From assembly GCA_031213475.1 (NCBI GenBank), contig JARUPZ010000016.1:2909140-2973139 (forward strand): a stretch of DNA of 64,000 nucleotides, read 5' to 3'. Shown here one piece after another: positions 20,935 through 30,740 of the stretch. The translations under genes and the position numbers were made by a program. Each line of letters starts with the position of its first letter. Positions within the stretch are counted from its first letter, which is position 1. Under the pieces are notes generated by a model. The model saw nothing but the letters and a program-made list of their open reading frames with translations, ran no database searches and was not told where the DNA came from. Source of the DNA: Nereocystis luetkeana (taxonomy: Eukaryota; Sar; Phaeophyceae; Laminariales; Laminariaceae).

Positions 20935-21115
20935 CGCCACCGATTCGGTCCGGGTAAAGCTTTGCTCCCTCTCTGCCAATAGTGAGCCACGTCGCCCGCC
21001 TCGCGTGAAGCCCGGTGCCCACCGTGGCCCTCGTTCGCCAGCTCGACAATGTTGGTGTTCAGACTGCGTAGCTCTCTGTGTGAACTTCAGCTCGGTCGTA
21101 AAAATAAGCACCGCT
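20935..21115 (-). CDS. Candidate internal exon, unassigned
   Basis: The minus-strand frame reads YFYDRAEVHRELRSLNTNI, then VELANEGHGG and HYWQRG, with GC-rich third positions and a helix-like composition, unlike the surrounding repeats. Acceptors near 21110 (ATTCAAG|) and a donor CGAG|GTGCTAG near 20940 are possible but weak. No ATG is in frame. I do not recognise a family. It could be one exon of an otherwise unseen gene or a gene relic. Confidence 0.35.
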
Positions 21116-21754
21116 TGAATACTACCTTGCAATCCCGAACGACCCTTACAGACTCGAATTTTTCAGATGGAGTCCAGAAGGAGCCCATTCATGCTTCCCT
21201 CGTGTCTCGAGTCACACGCGACACCTAGGCACGAAAACGGCGACAGCGCTCCTTTCAACCTCCCCTCTACCCGCCAGCACCCGCTGACACCCGCGACGGG
21301 CCCGGGCTCGCCCGCGGTGCCGTGCTCCGAGTACACGCAAGCACACGGAACGAAAGAAAAAAAGGGAAAAAGGGCCCAAAGTGCCAAGAGAAATGGAGAA
21401 AACAGAGAACCACTGGAAAGGTCCGGCAAGTAATAAAAGGAGGCGATTTCCAAGTGGGAGCTCTGAGAGGTCAGGGATGTACCACCCGAGCACGCTCAGA
21501 GAGTGAGATATATCTGTAAGTAATTCTATATATTTCCCACTATTTCCGGTGTCGGCTAACGGCGGTCTCCACCCCGACCCAGAGCTCTAACCCAGACCGT
21601 AACCCTACCCAGGGGGCTACTTGGTAGGTGAGCTAGCTGGTCGTTGTGATTGGAAAGGATTTACTATTAATACAAGAGCCGTATTTATTGTTGTTCGGGC
21701 ACATCTATCTATAGGGAAGTCCCCTGAACGGGCGGATTTATACCCGACCACGTA
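21116..21754. other. No gene recognised
   Basis: GC-rich sequence at 21170-21330 leaves open frames on both strands without family resemblance. Around 21560-21615 telomere-like CCCTA/ACCC words occur without a regular array. Confidence 0.35.
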
Positions 21755-21870
21755 CGTGTGTGTGCTCTTCTTTCTACTCGATAACCAATGGCACCCAGCA
21801 CATCCATGTCCGTGCCGATTGTTCATCCCAGAGCGATACAAGCTCTGTGGTCACACAACCACGAAACAGA
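21755..21870 (-). mobile_element. LINE 3'-end fragment, diverged
   Basis: GTGTGTGTGCTCTTCTTTC, CATGTCCGTGCCGATTGTTC and CTGTGGTCACACAACCACG correspond to 16385-16525. Confidence 0.65.
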
Positions 21871-21878
21871 GATACTAC

Positions 21879-21983
21879 TACGGGGGACCATAGTTAATAG
21901 GACCAAATATTGTTACTAAAAATGCCCAAATATATAGGTTTTTATGAGTAGCATAGGTCCTATTAACTATGGCCCCCCGTAAT
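21879..21983. mobile_element. MITE family A copy 8
   Basis: TACGGGGGACCATAGTTAAT at the left and ATTAACTATGGCCCCCCGTA at the right. It is inserted next to a LINE fragment. Confidence 0.88.
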
Positions 21984-22384
21984 ACTACTGTAGTACAGCA
22001 GTATGTTGAAATGCAGTAAGCAGAGTAGACAATGCAATGCCACGTTCATCGTACTGGATACGACAGGTATAGCGTACACGTGCTATTAACGCCATCCAGA
22101 TACGTTTCGCACATAGTGTCCTTTTCGTCTCCGATCTCCTACACTCGGGGCAAGTTTGCGTCAACCATACAGTCGCTTATATGCACACCAGGTCTACAAA
22201 AATAAAAATAAAAAAAACTCTGTACACGCTACTGCTGTTGTGGTAGTGTAGTGTTACAGGTTGTATATCTTTTTTTTTTTTTTTTTTTTTTTTCTCATCC
22301 CATTCATTATCTTCGCACATCTTCTTCTCTCTCTCCTTCCGACTCGTAACTTAGATCCGGGGACACGTAGCAGGCTCTTCTCCC

Positions 22385-22620
22385 CCCTTCCCGCTACGGT
22401 ACGTGCCTTCATTTTTATCGCGAGAAGATTTCAGCCTTTTCTTCCCTCGTCGACTCGCATCGAATTGTGCCTACCCACGCTGCAAGGCGCTCTCAACAAT
22501 TGAATCCCTTTTTTTATTTTTGCAAAATAAAGTCAAAGTCCGACCCTCCTGGGGCTCGAACCCAGGACTCAAACAAGTAGAATTCGAGGTTAACCACTTG
22601 AACCACCGGGGCGACCGGCT
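22385..22620 (-). mobile_element. tRNA-derived SINE, related subfamily
   Basis: On the minus strand the head reads CCGGTGGTTCAAGTGGTTAA (box A-like), then CTGGGTTCGAGCCCCAGG (box B and T stem). The body shares GATAAAAATGAAGGCACGTA with the other SINE copies. The T arm pairs well, but the acceptor and anticodon stems do not form a standard tRNA. Confidence 0.65.
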
Positions 22621-22799
22621 TACCTGGCACACTACGAGTACAACATGTCAACTTCAAGGTCGGGACACTTTGCATCCTTTGTGAGGTCTGCCTATTGAGC
22701 TGGTACTCGTTGGTACTCACGTGTGTTGTGATCCAAGAAGAGCAGCTTTATTTACTATTTTCCGAGAACGATGCAATGGAGTTGCACCCCGTCTGACTG

Positions 22800-22915
22800 A
22801 GAACCGGGTACCCGGTGGCGGGTACCCGGAACCGTCGGAGCCGGGATCGTCCAGGTCCAACTCACGGATTCGCGGGTATTTTTACACCGGGTACCCGGGT
22901 AGCCGTCAATTTGTC
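22800..22915. repeat. GGTACCCG-rich repeat, block 1
   Basis: CCGGGTACCCGGTGGCGGG and CACCGGGTACCCGGGTA are palindromic, KpnI-like words repeated within about 115 bp. Confidence 0.65.
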
Positions 22916-23464
22916 CTATACGGAGCCCCCAAGACTGGGGTATACGTTGATTTATGCATACACTGCAGCGGCTGTGCCCCCAGACTCTTGCCTCTCGACC
23001 TTGCAGACTACATACAGACCAAGAATAGAGAATACCCTTTTTAATACCTGCCTTCGCGCAACACTCTACACACACGATACCCTTCGTACCAGCTTATATA
23101 GGCGGCCCTAATTTACCATGAACCGGGAGAAAGACCAAATCACATGAAGTCCCACCATTTCGATGTTTGTTGCTAATCACCATGGTTTCCGCACGGGGTT
23201 GATATATTATTATTATATACTGGTATACCTGGTAGGATGTTTGATGAGATGATTAGACGGATATCGGTCTGGGTCCTTTGTGTTCCATTGTTTCTTGCTT
23301 TTATTTTAAATCCCCACTCCCCACCTCTCTACTCGGTCCCACAGAGAATACCTCTACCGACTTGCCCTCAGCCTTCTTTCTTTGGCATGATTCATCGAGA
23401 GCGGCGAAATGAAGTCGTGCGTTCCCACCTTTCGCCCTACCACGCCGCCGCCCAAGAGCTCCAA

Positions 23465-23720
23465 GGGGGGATAGTAGTGTATGGTAACCCGGGTACCCGG
23501 GTACCCGTGTCCGTCCTACCACGCCGCCGCTCAAACGGAAAAGGGGAGCAAATAGTGTATGGGAATTCCGGTACCCGGATACCCGTGTCCGCCATACCCG
23601 CCGCCGCCCAAACGCTAAAAGGGTAGTAAGATAGTGTATGGTAACCCGGGTACCCGGGTATCCGGGTACTCGTGTCTGTTGGGACCCGGATGCCCGGTTC
23701 CGGTTCCGCCTAAACAGCCC
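23465..23720. repeat. GGTACCCG tandem repeat, block 2
   Basis: Three units of about 85 bp share AGTGTATGG(T/G)AA, CCGGGTACCCGGGTACCCG, CGTGTCCG and CACGCCGCCGC...CAAACG. The palindrome GGTACCCGGGTACC can form a hairpin on either strand. Confidence 0.75.
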
Positions 23721-23744
23721 CCCACCCGGTCGGGTGCTCGGTTC

Positions 23745-23915
23745 CAAATTTTGAGGCCGGGGTGCAACTTTACGAAGCAGAGACCAAGAGCAAGACTCGT
23801 GCCTCTCGCTGAGGGAAAACCCCTGGTTTCCGCGCCCTGGTTTTCCATCCAAGTTACGCCTCCTAAGTACTACAAAAACGACCCCAATACCTGACCCCAC
23901 GTAATTACCGCCTCA
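23745..23915. repeat. Dispersed repeat family G, right half of copy 2
   Basis: GGAAAACCCCTGGTTT, TACGCCTCCTAAGTACTACA and CCCCAATACCTGACCCC match 19670-19760. Confidence 0.6.
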
Positions 23916-24290
23916 TTCAAAGCCTCACATTCAAAGCAGTACTGTAATAAACAGTAATAAAAAGCAGGAAGTACTACTTTCAGTAGTATCATACCAGCAG
24001 CTGTATGGTACTGGTATATAGTATGCCGTTTTATTATCAGTTAACAATCGCGCATTTTTTTGCTCGTTCGGCTGCGGCCGTTATACGAGTAGTAGGTGGA
24101 AACCCTCGAATTTGGTGGGTTACAGGTAGCAGTTTGGGGGGGCTTCAGGGTTATACACGTATGGGCTCGTATAGACAATGCTGTCTAAAAAAAAAAAAAA
24201 AAAAAAAAATACGACCTCACAAGAGAGAGGCGATACTCGTTTCGTAGCCTGCGATATACTGGTAATAAGGCGCAATAATTCCAGTCTTGC

Positions 24291-24389
24291 GTTAACCCTT
24301 TTAGAACCGCAGTCCCGTTCTGGGGACAAACCAGTCAAATTTTAAGTAGTTTTGTCCCCTAACGGGACTGCGGTTCTAAAGGGGTTAAC
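24291..24389. mobile_element. MITE family B copy 6, TTAA on both sides
   Basis: The best-preserved copy: GTTAACCCTTTTAGAACCGC at the left and GCGGTTCTAAAGGGGTTAAC at the right. TTAA abuts CCCTTT at the left and AAGGGG at the right, a piggyBac-like target site with a short non-autonomous body. Confidence 0.9.
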
Positions 24390-25900
24390 GGAAACACAAA
24401 TTTCGGTAGCGGTACTCTGTATACTGATTTTACAGTATACCCTGGTATTAATAGTGCAGAACACGTCCTTTATCACGTGAGAAATCTAGCCCGTGGGCCA
24501 ACGTTAAAGCAGTACCGGAGTACCGGTATAGCAGCACGTATTGTTATCTTCATTTCCTCGCACGAGATGCGTTCAGAATTTGGGAGTAACCAATTTCAGG
24601 CCGACTGAATTAATTCCATCGTCCATGTACAAAACGAGTACGAGTAATCATGTTACACAAAAAATAATTTGAAGGCAAGCATTTACCCTCAGCGAGAAAC
24701 GCCAATCTCAATACCAGGTATGTGATGCTCAATAATGACATCACAATAATACTGTAAAAAGCGGCGAACCTTACGTACACAGCCAAAGTGGGGATCGGGT
24801 GATGCTGCTGCTGTAAACACATGTGTGGGCAAGGGGGGACATTCATCATTAGTATGTATGCATATCTATGCGAGAAGAGCAAATAAGAGCAAGAAGAGTT
24901 GTACCGCGTGTAAAAGTCGGAAGCCTGGTGATGACACCTACTCATTATTGCTGCTGCTGTGGCAGATGTACAGCCCTACAGCAGTAAGTAAGGGAGGGGG
25001 GGTAAGTTGTGGTTGTTTCTTTACACGCTATTTTACACGCTGTTGTTACACAGCTATTGCACGCACAACAACGGGCATGAACGATCATCGACCATCTTCA
25101 ACGCAGCATGAGGACTATGTATAAAAAACATCGGAAATTGAAGGTAGCGATTTCGTGTGCCCGAAGACGGAAAATAAATAATTACCTCTATTTCCAGTAC
25201 GAAATAATTAAATTTGTTATTATTTTTACACCAAGAAAATCCGTACGAAGGCATATATATGTACCAGGTACCTGGAATACAATAGTACACCAACATATGT
25301 AATACTACCACCGCAAAAAAAAGCAAATCAAAGGCTCACCCCTCTCCCTCGTAGCCGTAAGTTCGTGGCTCCGCCGTAATCCAGGCCCGGTTCCTCTAAC
25401 CACTCGAATATTGAAGTAATTGTTCCCGAGGTGCAGGTTACAAAATCAGACTCGTTCGGAGTTGCGTTCTCGTTCTGCGGCATTTTTACGACCATCGAGG
25501 ATCGGGGATTCGGGGAGACGAGGCGGAGGGGGTTGTGTTCTCAGTTCTGTTCTGCTGATGGTGTATGTGCTGTTCTCAGTTCTGTTCTGCTGATGGTGTA
25601 TGTGCTGTTCTCAGTCCTGCTGCTGTCGTTGGGAAGGAGTAGGGGCTCCATGTCATGTGGGGTTGGGCTCGGGGTCTGCTGCGGTTACAAGAGGGTAACC
25701 TACAGCAGCAGTATTCATATTAATAGTACAGAGGTGTATTTCGTGTATGTCCTTGTATGTATACAATTGACAGTTGATCAGAGCGCTGACTTGCTGCAAC
25801 AGGACCTTGCAACAGGACCTGCAGGACCTTGCAACAGGACCTGTGGTCCAGTAAATAGTTAAAGTACTTTTACCTGGTAAATGGATACCAGGTAATTAAT
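24390..25900. other. No gene recognised
   Basis: AT-rich sequence with short repeats: a 36-bp duplication around TGTTCTGCTGATGGTGTATG (25545-25620) and a duplicated GACCTTGCAACAGGACCTG (25800-25850). 25335-25415 is weakly tRNA-like on the minus strand. Open frames have no coding character. Confidence 0.4.
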
Positions 25901-25939
25901 ACCAGTAACTGTACGAGAAGGGTGTGCGTTCATTTAATT

Positions 25940-25953
25940 TATTTAGAAATATA
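25940..25953 (+). promoter_or_regulatory. Probable TATA-like element of the U6 gene
   Basis: TATTTAGAAATATA lies about 20-32 bases before the inferred U6 start, the position used by type 3 Pol III promoters. Assigned by position only. Confidence 0.45.
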
Positions 25954-25971
25954 GCGTGACCCCTTGCCGTC

Positions 25972-25996
25972 GGAATGACGAAAGTCATCATCCGTA

Positions 25997-26027
<31 letters not shown>

Positions 26028-26082
26028 GGCCCCTGGAGTAAGGATGACACGCATAAATCGAGAGGTGTATCGAAACTTTTTT
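25972..26082 (+). ncRNA. U6: U6 spliceosomal snRNA
   Basis: The central core is unmistakable: TTGGAACGATACAGAGAAG (containing the ACAGAGA box that pairs with the 5' splice site), then GATTAGCATGGCCCCTGG and AAGGATGACACGC. The last carries the AGC triad region and the internal stem-loop side. A 5' stem-loop (ATGAC-GAAA-GTCAT, 25975-25988) replaces the usual 5' hairpin. The gene ends in a six-T Pol III terminator at 26077-26082. The internal stem-loop is one base longer than in animals and plants. It could be a functional gene or a well-preserved copy; the intact 5' hairpin, core and T-run favour a functional one. The exact 5' end is inferred. Confidence 0.93.
26077..26082 (+). terminator. Pol III T-run terminator of U6
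   Basis: Six consecutive T at the end of the U6 homology, the standard RNA polymerase III stop signal. Confidence 0.8.
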
Positions 26083-26104
26083 GACACCAGTAGGACTGAT
26101 CAGA

Positions 26105-26800
26105 CTCCATTTTCGTGATGTGTAGATCTTTTGGGGCAGACAGATCCCTGATCTACAGGGATCTGCGGGATCTAGATCATGTTTGGTGTATGGGACCTGT
26201 GCGATCTAGATCCTATGTACATATTTGCGTGGGAGGGATCTGTAAGATCTACAGTAGTAGATATACGTAATGTACATGTCATTGTGTGTGGGATCTACAT
26301 GATTTAAAATCACACTCACGTTTGCCCGGGCATGATCTGTGTGATCTACCTGATCTGCACATATTTGACTGGTGAGATATATATGATCTGCGAGATCTAG
26401 AAAATATAAGCCTGGAGGGATCTGCATGATATAGATCTTACATAATACATGTTTCGGTGGGTGGGATCTGCATGATTTAGATCATACACACATGTTTCGC
26501 CAGGTGGGATCTGCAGATCTGCGTGATCTGCACTTACTTGTTTCATAAAGTGGGATATGTATGATCTAGATATCACATAATACATGTTTCGGTGGGTGGG
26601 ATCTGCATGATCTAGATCATACACACATGTTTCGCCAGGTGGGATCTGCAGATCTGCGTGATCTGCATTTGTTTCATAAAGTGGGATATGTATGATCTAA
26701 GTCTTGCCTACATGTTTCGCCAGGTAGGTGGGATCTGTATGATCTGGGTGATCTGCACACGTTTGCCATGTGGGATCTGTATGATCTGCATGATCTGCCA
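26105..26800 (+). repeat. GATC-rich tandem repeat block, plus orientation
   Basis: Imperfect units of about 40-70 bp are built from GGGATCTGCATGATCTAG, ATCATACACACATG and TTTCGCCAGGTGGGATCTG. A roughly 125-bp higher-order unit (26435-26560 and 26565-26690) is nearly identical, showing local duplication. GATC occurs every 10-15 bp. Confidence 0.88.
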
Positions 26801-26953
26801 CGTTGAACTCGCAGATGAAGATGTACATGTTTTAGTTTGCTCGCGGGGGATTACATGCGTTGGCTCATGTATGTATATCGGAACCGTTGTTGTATACGAG
26901 ATCTGAGATACATTGACGACATCGCAGGCCACGGTGGTGGTGGCGGCTAGCAG

Positions 26954-27133
26954 CTCAAATCAAGCTCCCCCCCATCAACCACACAGCCACAGCTGCACAA
27001 GCACGCCGTCGCATACAAACCATGTACGGCATGACAACTGCCGGGGGCGGCAGCTCAGACAGTGGCACTGGGGCAGCAGATGATGTCGGCAGCGGGCCGG
27101 AAGTGGGTTCATCGGCGGATCCCGGAGGCGAAC
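26954..27133 (+). CDS. Candidate exon between two GATC repeat blocks
   Basis: After a possible acceptor CTAGCAG| the frame reads QIKLPPINHTATAAQARRR, then MYGMTTAGGGSSDSGTG and DDVGSGPEVG, ending near EPIE before it enters the repeat. The segment is non-repetitive and has protein-like composition (a basic helix, then an acidic Gly/Ser-rich tail). A donor CGA|GTGGGA is possible at the junction with the repeat. If unspliced, the frame stops at 27183 within the repeat. No family is recognised. Confidence 0.35.
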
Positions 27134-27164
27134 CGATCGAGTGGGATCTTGCACACACATTGAG

Positions 27165-27800
27165 CCGTGTGCAATCTGTATGATCTAGATCTTACACACA
27201 CGTTTGCCCGGGTGAGATCTGTATGATCTAGATCGTACACACACGTTTGCCCGGGTGGGATCTGTATGGTCTAGACCTTACATACGTGTTTCGCCAGGTG
27301 AGATCTGCATGATTTGCGTGATCTGCACATGTTCGCCAGGTGGGATCTGTGTGACCTGCGTGATCTGCACATGTTTCACCAGATGGGGTCTGTATGGTCT
27401 AGATCTTGCATACATGTTTGCCCGGGTATGATCAGTATGATCTATCTGCCTGGTCTGCACATGTTTGCCTGGTGGGATATATATGATCTGCGAGATCTAC
27501 ATCATATATGCCCGGAGGAATCTGTATGATCTAGATCTTACATACACCTTTCGGTGGGTGGGAACTGTATGATCTAGATCATACATACATGTTTCGCCAG
27601 GTGGGATCTGCAGATCTGCGTGATCTGCACATGTTTCGGAAGGTGGGATCTGTATGATCTGCCTGAACTGCATATGTTTGATGGGATATGTGTGATCTGC
27701 ATGATCTGCACGTGTTTCGCCGGGTGGGATCTGTATGATCTAGATCTTGTGCACAACTGTAACGCATCTGTGAAAAAGGATCTAAATGATCTAGATCGTG
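27165..27800 (+). repeat. GATC-rich tandem repeat block, plus orientation
   Basis: Same family as 26105-26800, with GGGATCTGTATGATCTAGATC, TACACACACGTTTGCC and CGGGTGGGATCTG units. Spurious short frames of the type DHTDPTRRNM arise from it on the minus strand. Confidence 0.88.
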
Positions 27801-27849
27801 ATCTGTCCTAGGTGTGAACTTTTTTTTCGCTTCCTGTTGTCATTGTGTA

Positions 27850-28090
27850 CACACACATACATAGCTACACTCTCTTATGAGGTAAAACCAGCATCCATTG
27901 ACTTCAGGCACATACGAGTACACACGCGTGCTATTCATAAATACCTGTAGATGTTACCAAAACCATAGATACGTGCCAGGTACTATAGTTATACTCTCTT
28001 TTTTGGTGCATCCGTCATCCAATGGACTTCAGACACATACGAGTACACACGCTGCTATACAAAATAGATGTTTTACCACAACAGCCAGTC
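27850..28090. repeat. Tandem duplication of about 140 bp
   Basis: ACTCTCTTATGAGG...GACTTCAGGCACATACGAG is repeated, diverged, as ACTCTCTTTTTTGG...GACTTCAGACACATACGAG, followed in both by TACACACGC. Confidence 0.65.
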
Positions 28091-28321
28091 CTCTACAACT
28101 TTAGTAGTATGACCAATTCTTTTGAGAGTTGATGTGAGAACATCCACAACTTGGCTCCAACAATATGTATACACACCAAAAGCAAAAATAGCAAACTAAA
28201 GTATAGACCCCTCGTTCGTTCGTATCAAATATTTATTTTCAAAAAACAACATAAAAAAACTGTGCCAGGGCGCCCGGAAAAAAGTGTGAACCGTCGCAGT
28301 TTTTTTTTCGTCGCTAGACAC

Positions 28322-28935
28322 GGGGGGGGGTGTACTCGATAGGAGAGATGTACTCGATCTCATGCATGGCCGTAGTCGTATGACCATATAGACCCTCCCA
28401 CATCAGGGGGGGGTGTACTCGATAGGAGAGATGTACTCGATATCATGCATGACCGTAGTCGTATGACCATAGACCCTCGCATCTCTACAATGCCGGGGCG
28501 GAGCATGTCGGGTTTTCACCGACCAGGCAGACATTGCTTGCACCAAGCGCGAAGCGCCGTGAGGTGTCCGGCGAGTCGCATGAACGGTGAGCTGCATCCT
28601 ACTAAGAACCGCTTGTGAGGCGGACTTGCATATGGATGACAGCTTCAATGAGTTAATTTACTTTCCGGTGTAGGCCTTTCCAGAGACAGCGATTGGAGTA
28701 CTATGTAACTGCCTCTTGGGTGCCTTACCTTGAACACTACGTGATACGATCAATTCCCTTGTGCGGAGTAAAGGTTCACTACCTCGCACAAATGATCTAA
28801 CTCGACAACTAGCTGTGGGCAACCGCCAAAAAAAAAAAAAAAAAAAAACGGTATCCTGGTTGTCTAGCTCACGTAGTGAGCGGCATGTTTTACAGTGTCG
28901 TTGCCAACCGACGCCAACCCAACCTATACATAATA
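28322..28935 (-). mobile_element. Poly(C)-tailed retroposon family C, near full length with duplicated 3' end
   Basis: Read on the minus strand: 5' end TAGGTTGGGTTGGCGTCGG near 28930, CGACACTGTAAAACATGCCG, a T-run, GTCGAGTTAGATCATTTGTG, the GGCGGACTTGCATATGG complement, then GAGTACACCCCCCC at about 28405. A second 3' terminus of about 75 bp (28322-28400) follows, ending in its own C-run. Confidence 0.8.
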
Positions 28936-29004
28936 AGGGGGGGGGGAGGTTGCTCGAACCAAGTGAAAAACATGAAAATAGGGTCCATACTGCCTCACAC
29001 TCAA

Positions 29005-30185
29005 CAATCGTGTTTGACCTAGTTGGATCGAAAAAGCGCGGACGGCGATTTCCTGTATCTGGGTGCCTGGAGAAGCGGGAAACACCCCAATCCGGTACAA
29101 TATGAGGCGAGAAGGGCCATTCCCAACATTTTTCGGGGCAAAAGCCCATGCGAACGTGGTGATTCAGCAAAAAAAAGAAAAAACTGACTGCAAATGCGAC
29201 GGCATAAAAATTGGCTTTTTTACAGCACAGCCAGCCAGGGGCGTCCGTGAAGAAGAGAAAACGACAGTGCTGCTTTGCCTCGCCAAATGTCTTCTGACTG
29301 AAGGGGCGAGGCTCCTCAGAAAGGCAGGCCATAATGCCTGCCAGGTATTATCAGGGGACGATTGCTACAAATCATGATGCCGCAACAGGGGAGAGGGGAT
29401 ACCATAAGAAGACTGGCCCACCCTGAAGGGCCGTATAACATGCAGCTTCATAAAAAACTCTGGCACGAACCGAACCAATCCGGAGAATTCGGAGAATGGA
29501 TCGAAGATGTGGCACTTCACAACCTACTTCCAGGCCTCTAACGTAGGCACTGCGCGGCGGAGAAAAAAAAGAACAGACCTCGAACAGGTGCCAAAAGCGT
29601 CTAGTCGACGACGCCATGGCAGTATGGACCTAGGGACCGAGTATGCTGCTAGCAAGTTGATGGCTTTGGCTCTGCTCTGGTCGCTCACACGAGGTGCTTG
29701 ACGATGTTAGAAGTTATACGAAGGCTCTTCTTGCACTCACTATCAACAGTTAGTTGCTGCTTGCCTCGCCAGATGTCTTCTGAACGAAGGGACGCGACGC
29801 TCATCAGAAAGGCAGGCGATAACGCCTGCCAGGTATGATGAGGGGACGATTGCTGCAGACCATGTTGCCGCAACGGGGGAGAGGGAATACCATAATAACA
29901 CGATCCAATCCCCCGATCGGATCGAAAACAAGAAATTTTTCGATCCGATCCCCGATCGATCGCAATCATACTCACCTCATTGGGGTCGAAAAAGTGCCGA
30001 CGGCGATTTCTTACAACCGGGTCCCTCGAGAAGCGGGATATACCCCCAGATAGATCTTGGAAAGACACATTGTAAAGCGAGAATCACCAATTTTCATCAT
30101 TTTTTTCCGGGGCGAAAGCTGATGCGAACGTGCTGAAAGGGGATTTTTCAACTGACTGCGAATCCGACGGCATAAGAATTGGCCT
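29005..30185 (+). repeat. Dispersed repeat family F, compound locus
   Basis: Blocks occur in the order A (29005-29215), B (29255-29400), C (29500-29700), B (29745-29900), A (29970-30185). A shares GACGGCGATTTC, GAGAAGCGGGA and CGACGGCATAA; B shares GCCTGCCAGGTAT and GGGGACGATTGCT. The C-B order matches 12.95-13.2 kb and 15.7-16.06 kb. Confidence 0.65.
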
Positions 30186-30444
30186 GAGATCGAGGATTTG
30201 GTCGAAACTCATCTATCTATCTTTGCGAGCTGTGTGTGATACTTCGATCGCGCATACTACGGGTTTTATATGGTCTCATGGAGGGAGTGCAGTCCGTATA
30301 TATAATACGATGCTAACGAATTTCGATCTGAAGCTGCAGAATTCGAGGAGTGGGTGTGTCTGTGTTTGAGAAATTAATATAGTTTTCGAAATGTATGTAT
30401 GAAATAACCTATCTACACTCGTATATATATATTTTTTTCATCAC

Positions 30445-30740
30445 TTTTACTTTCCAGCTTAACTCGTAGGAGGTTTTGCCCTCAACGATCTTCTGAGCAA
30501 GCCGTGGTCACGGGTATCGTCCCTTCTCTCCCCCGGTACGTGCCTTTATTTTTTGTCGCGCATAGGGTTCAGCATTCCCTCTGCTCGTCGATTTTCATCG
30601 AATGCAGCTAACTCACGCTCTCGCGCTTTCCGCCAAACAATTTTTATGCGAGAAAAGTCCCTTGCGAGCATGCACTCGGTGAGACTCGAGCCCACGGAAT
30701 TGATCTTGGCAGGCACGCGGATTACCCACCGGGGAAGTAT
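30445..30740 (-). mobile_element. tRNA-derived SINE, copy 2
   Basis: The minus-strand head has box B-like GTGGGCTCGAGTCTCACC and box A-like CCCGGTGGGTAATCC. The body carries GGGACTTTTCTCGCATAAAA, GAACCCTATGCGCGAC and CCTCCTACGAGTTAAG. Confidence 0.75.

Noticed and set aside
22540-22620. Functional tRNA gene on the minus strand
   Set aside because: Box A, box B and the T arm are present, but the acceptor and anticodon stems do not pair, and a SINE body follows. Treated as a SINE head.
25335-25415. tRNA-like sequence on the minus strand (GAGTGGTTAGAGGAACC)
   Set aside because: A D-arm-like region is visible, but there is no convincing T-loop GGTTCGA and no closing acceptor stem.
25431-25862. 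143-codon plus-strand frame
   Set aside because: Contains two short tandem duplications and has no coding pattern; no family.
28658-29332. 224-codon minus-strand open frame
   Set aside because: It runs through family C and family F repeats and a long A-run; no coding pattern.
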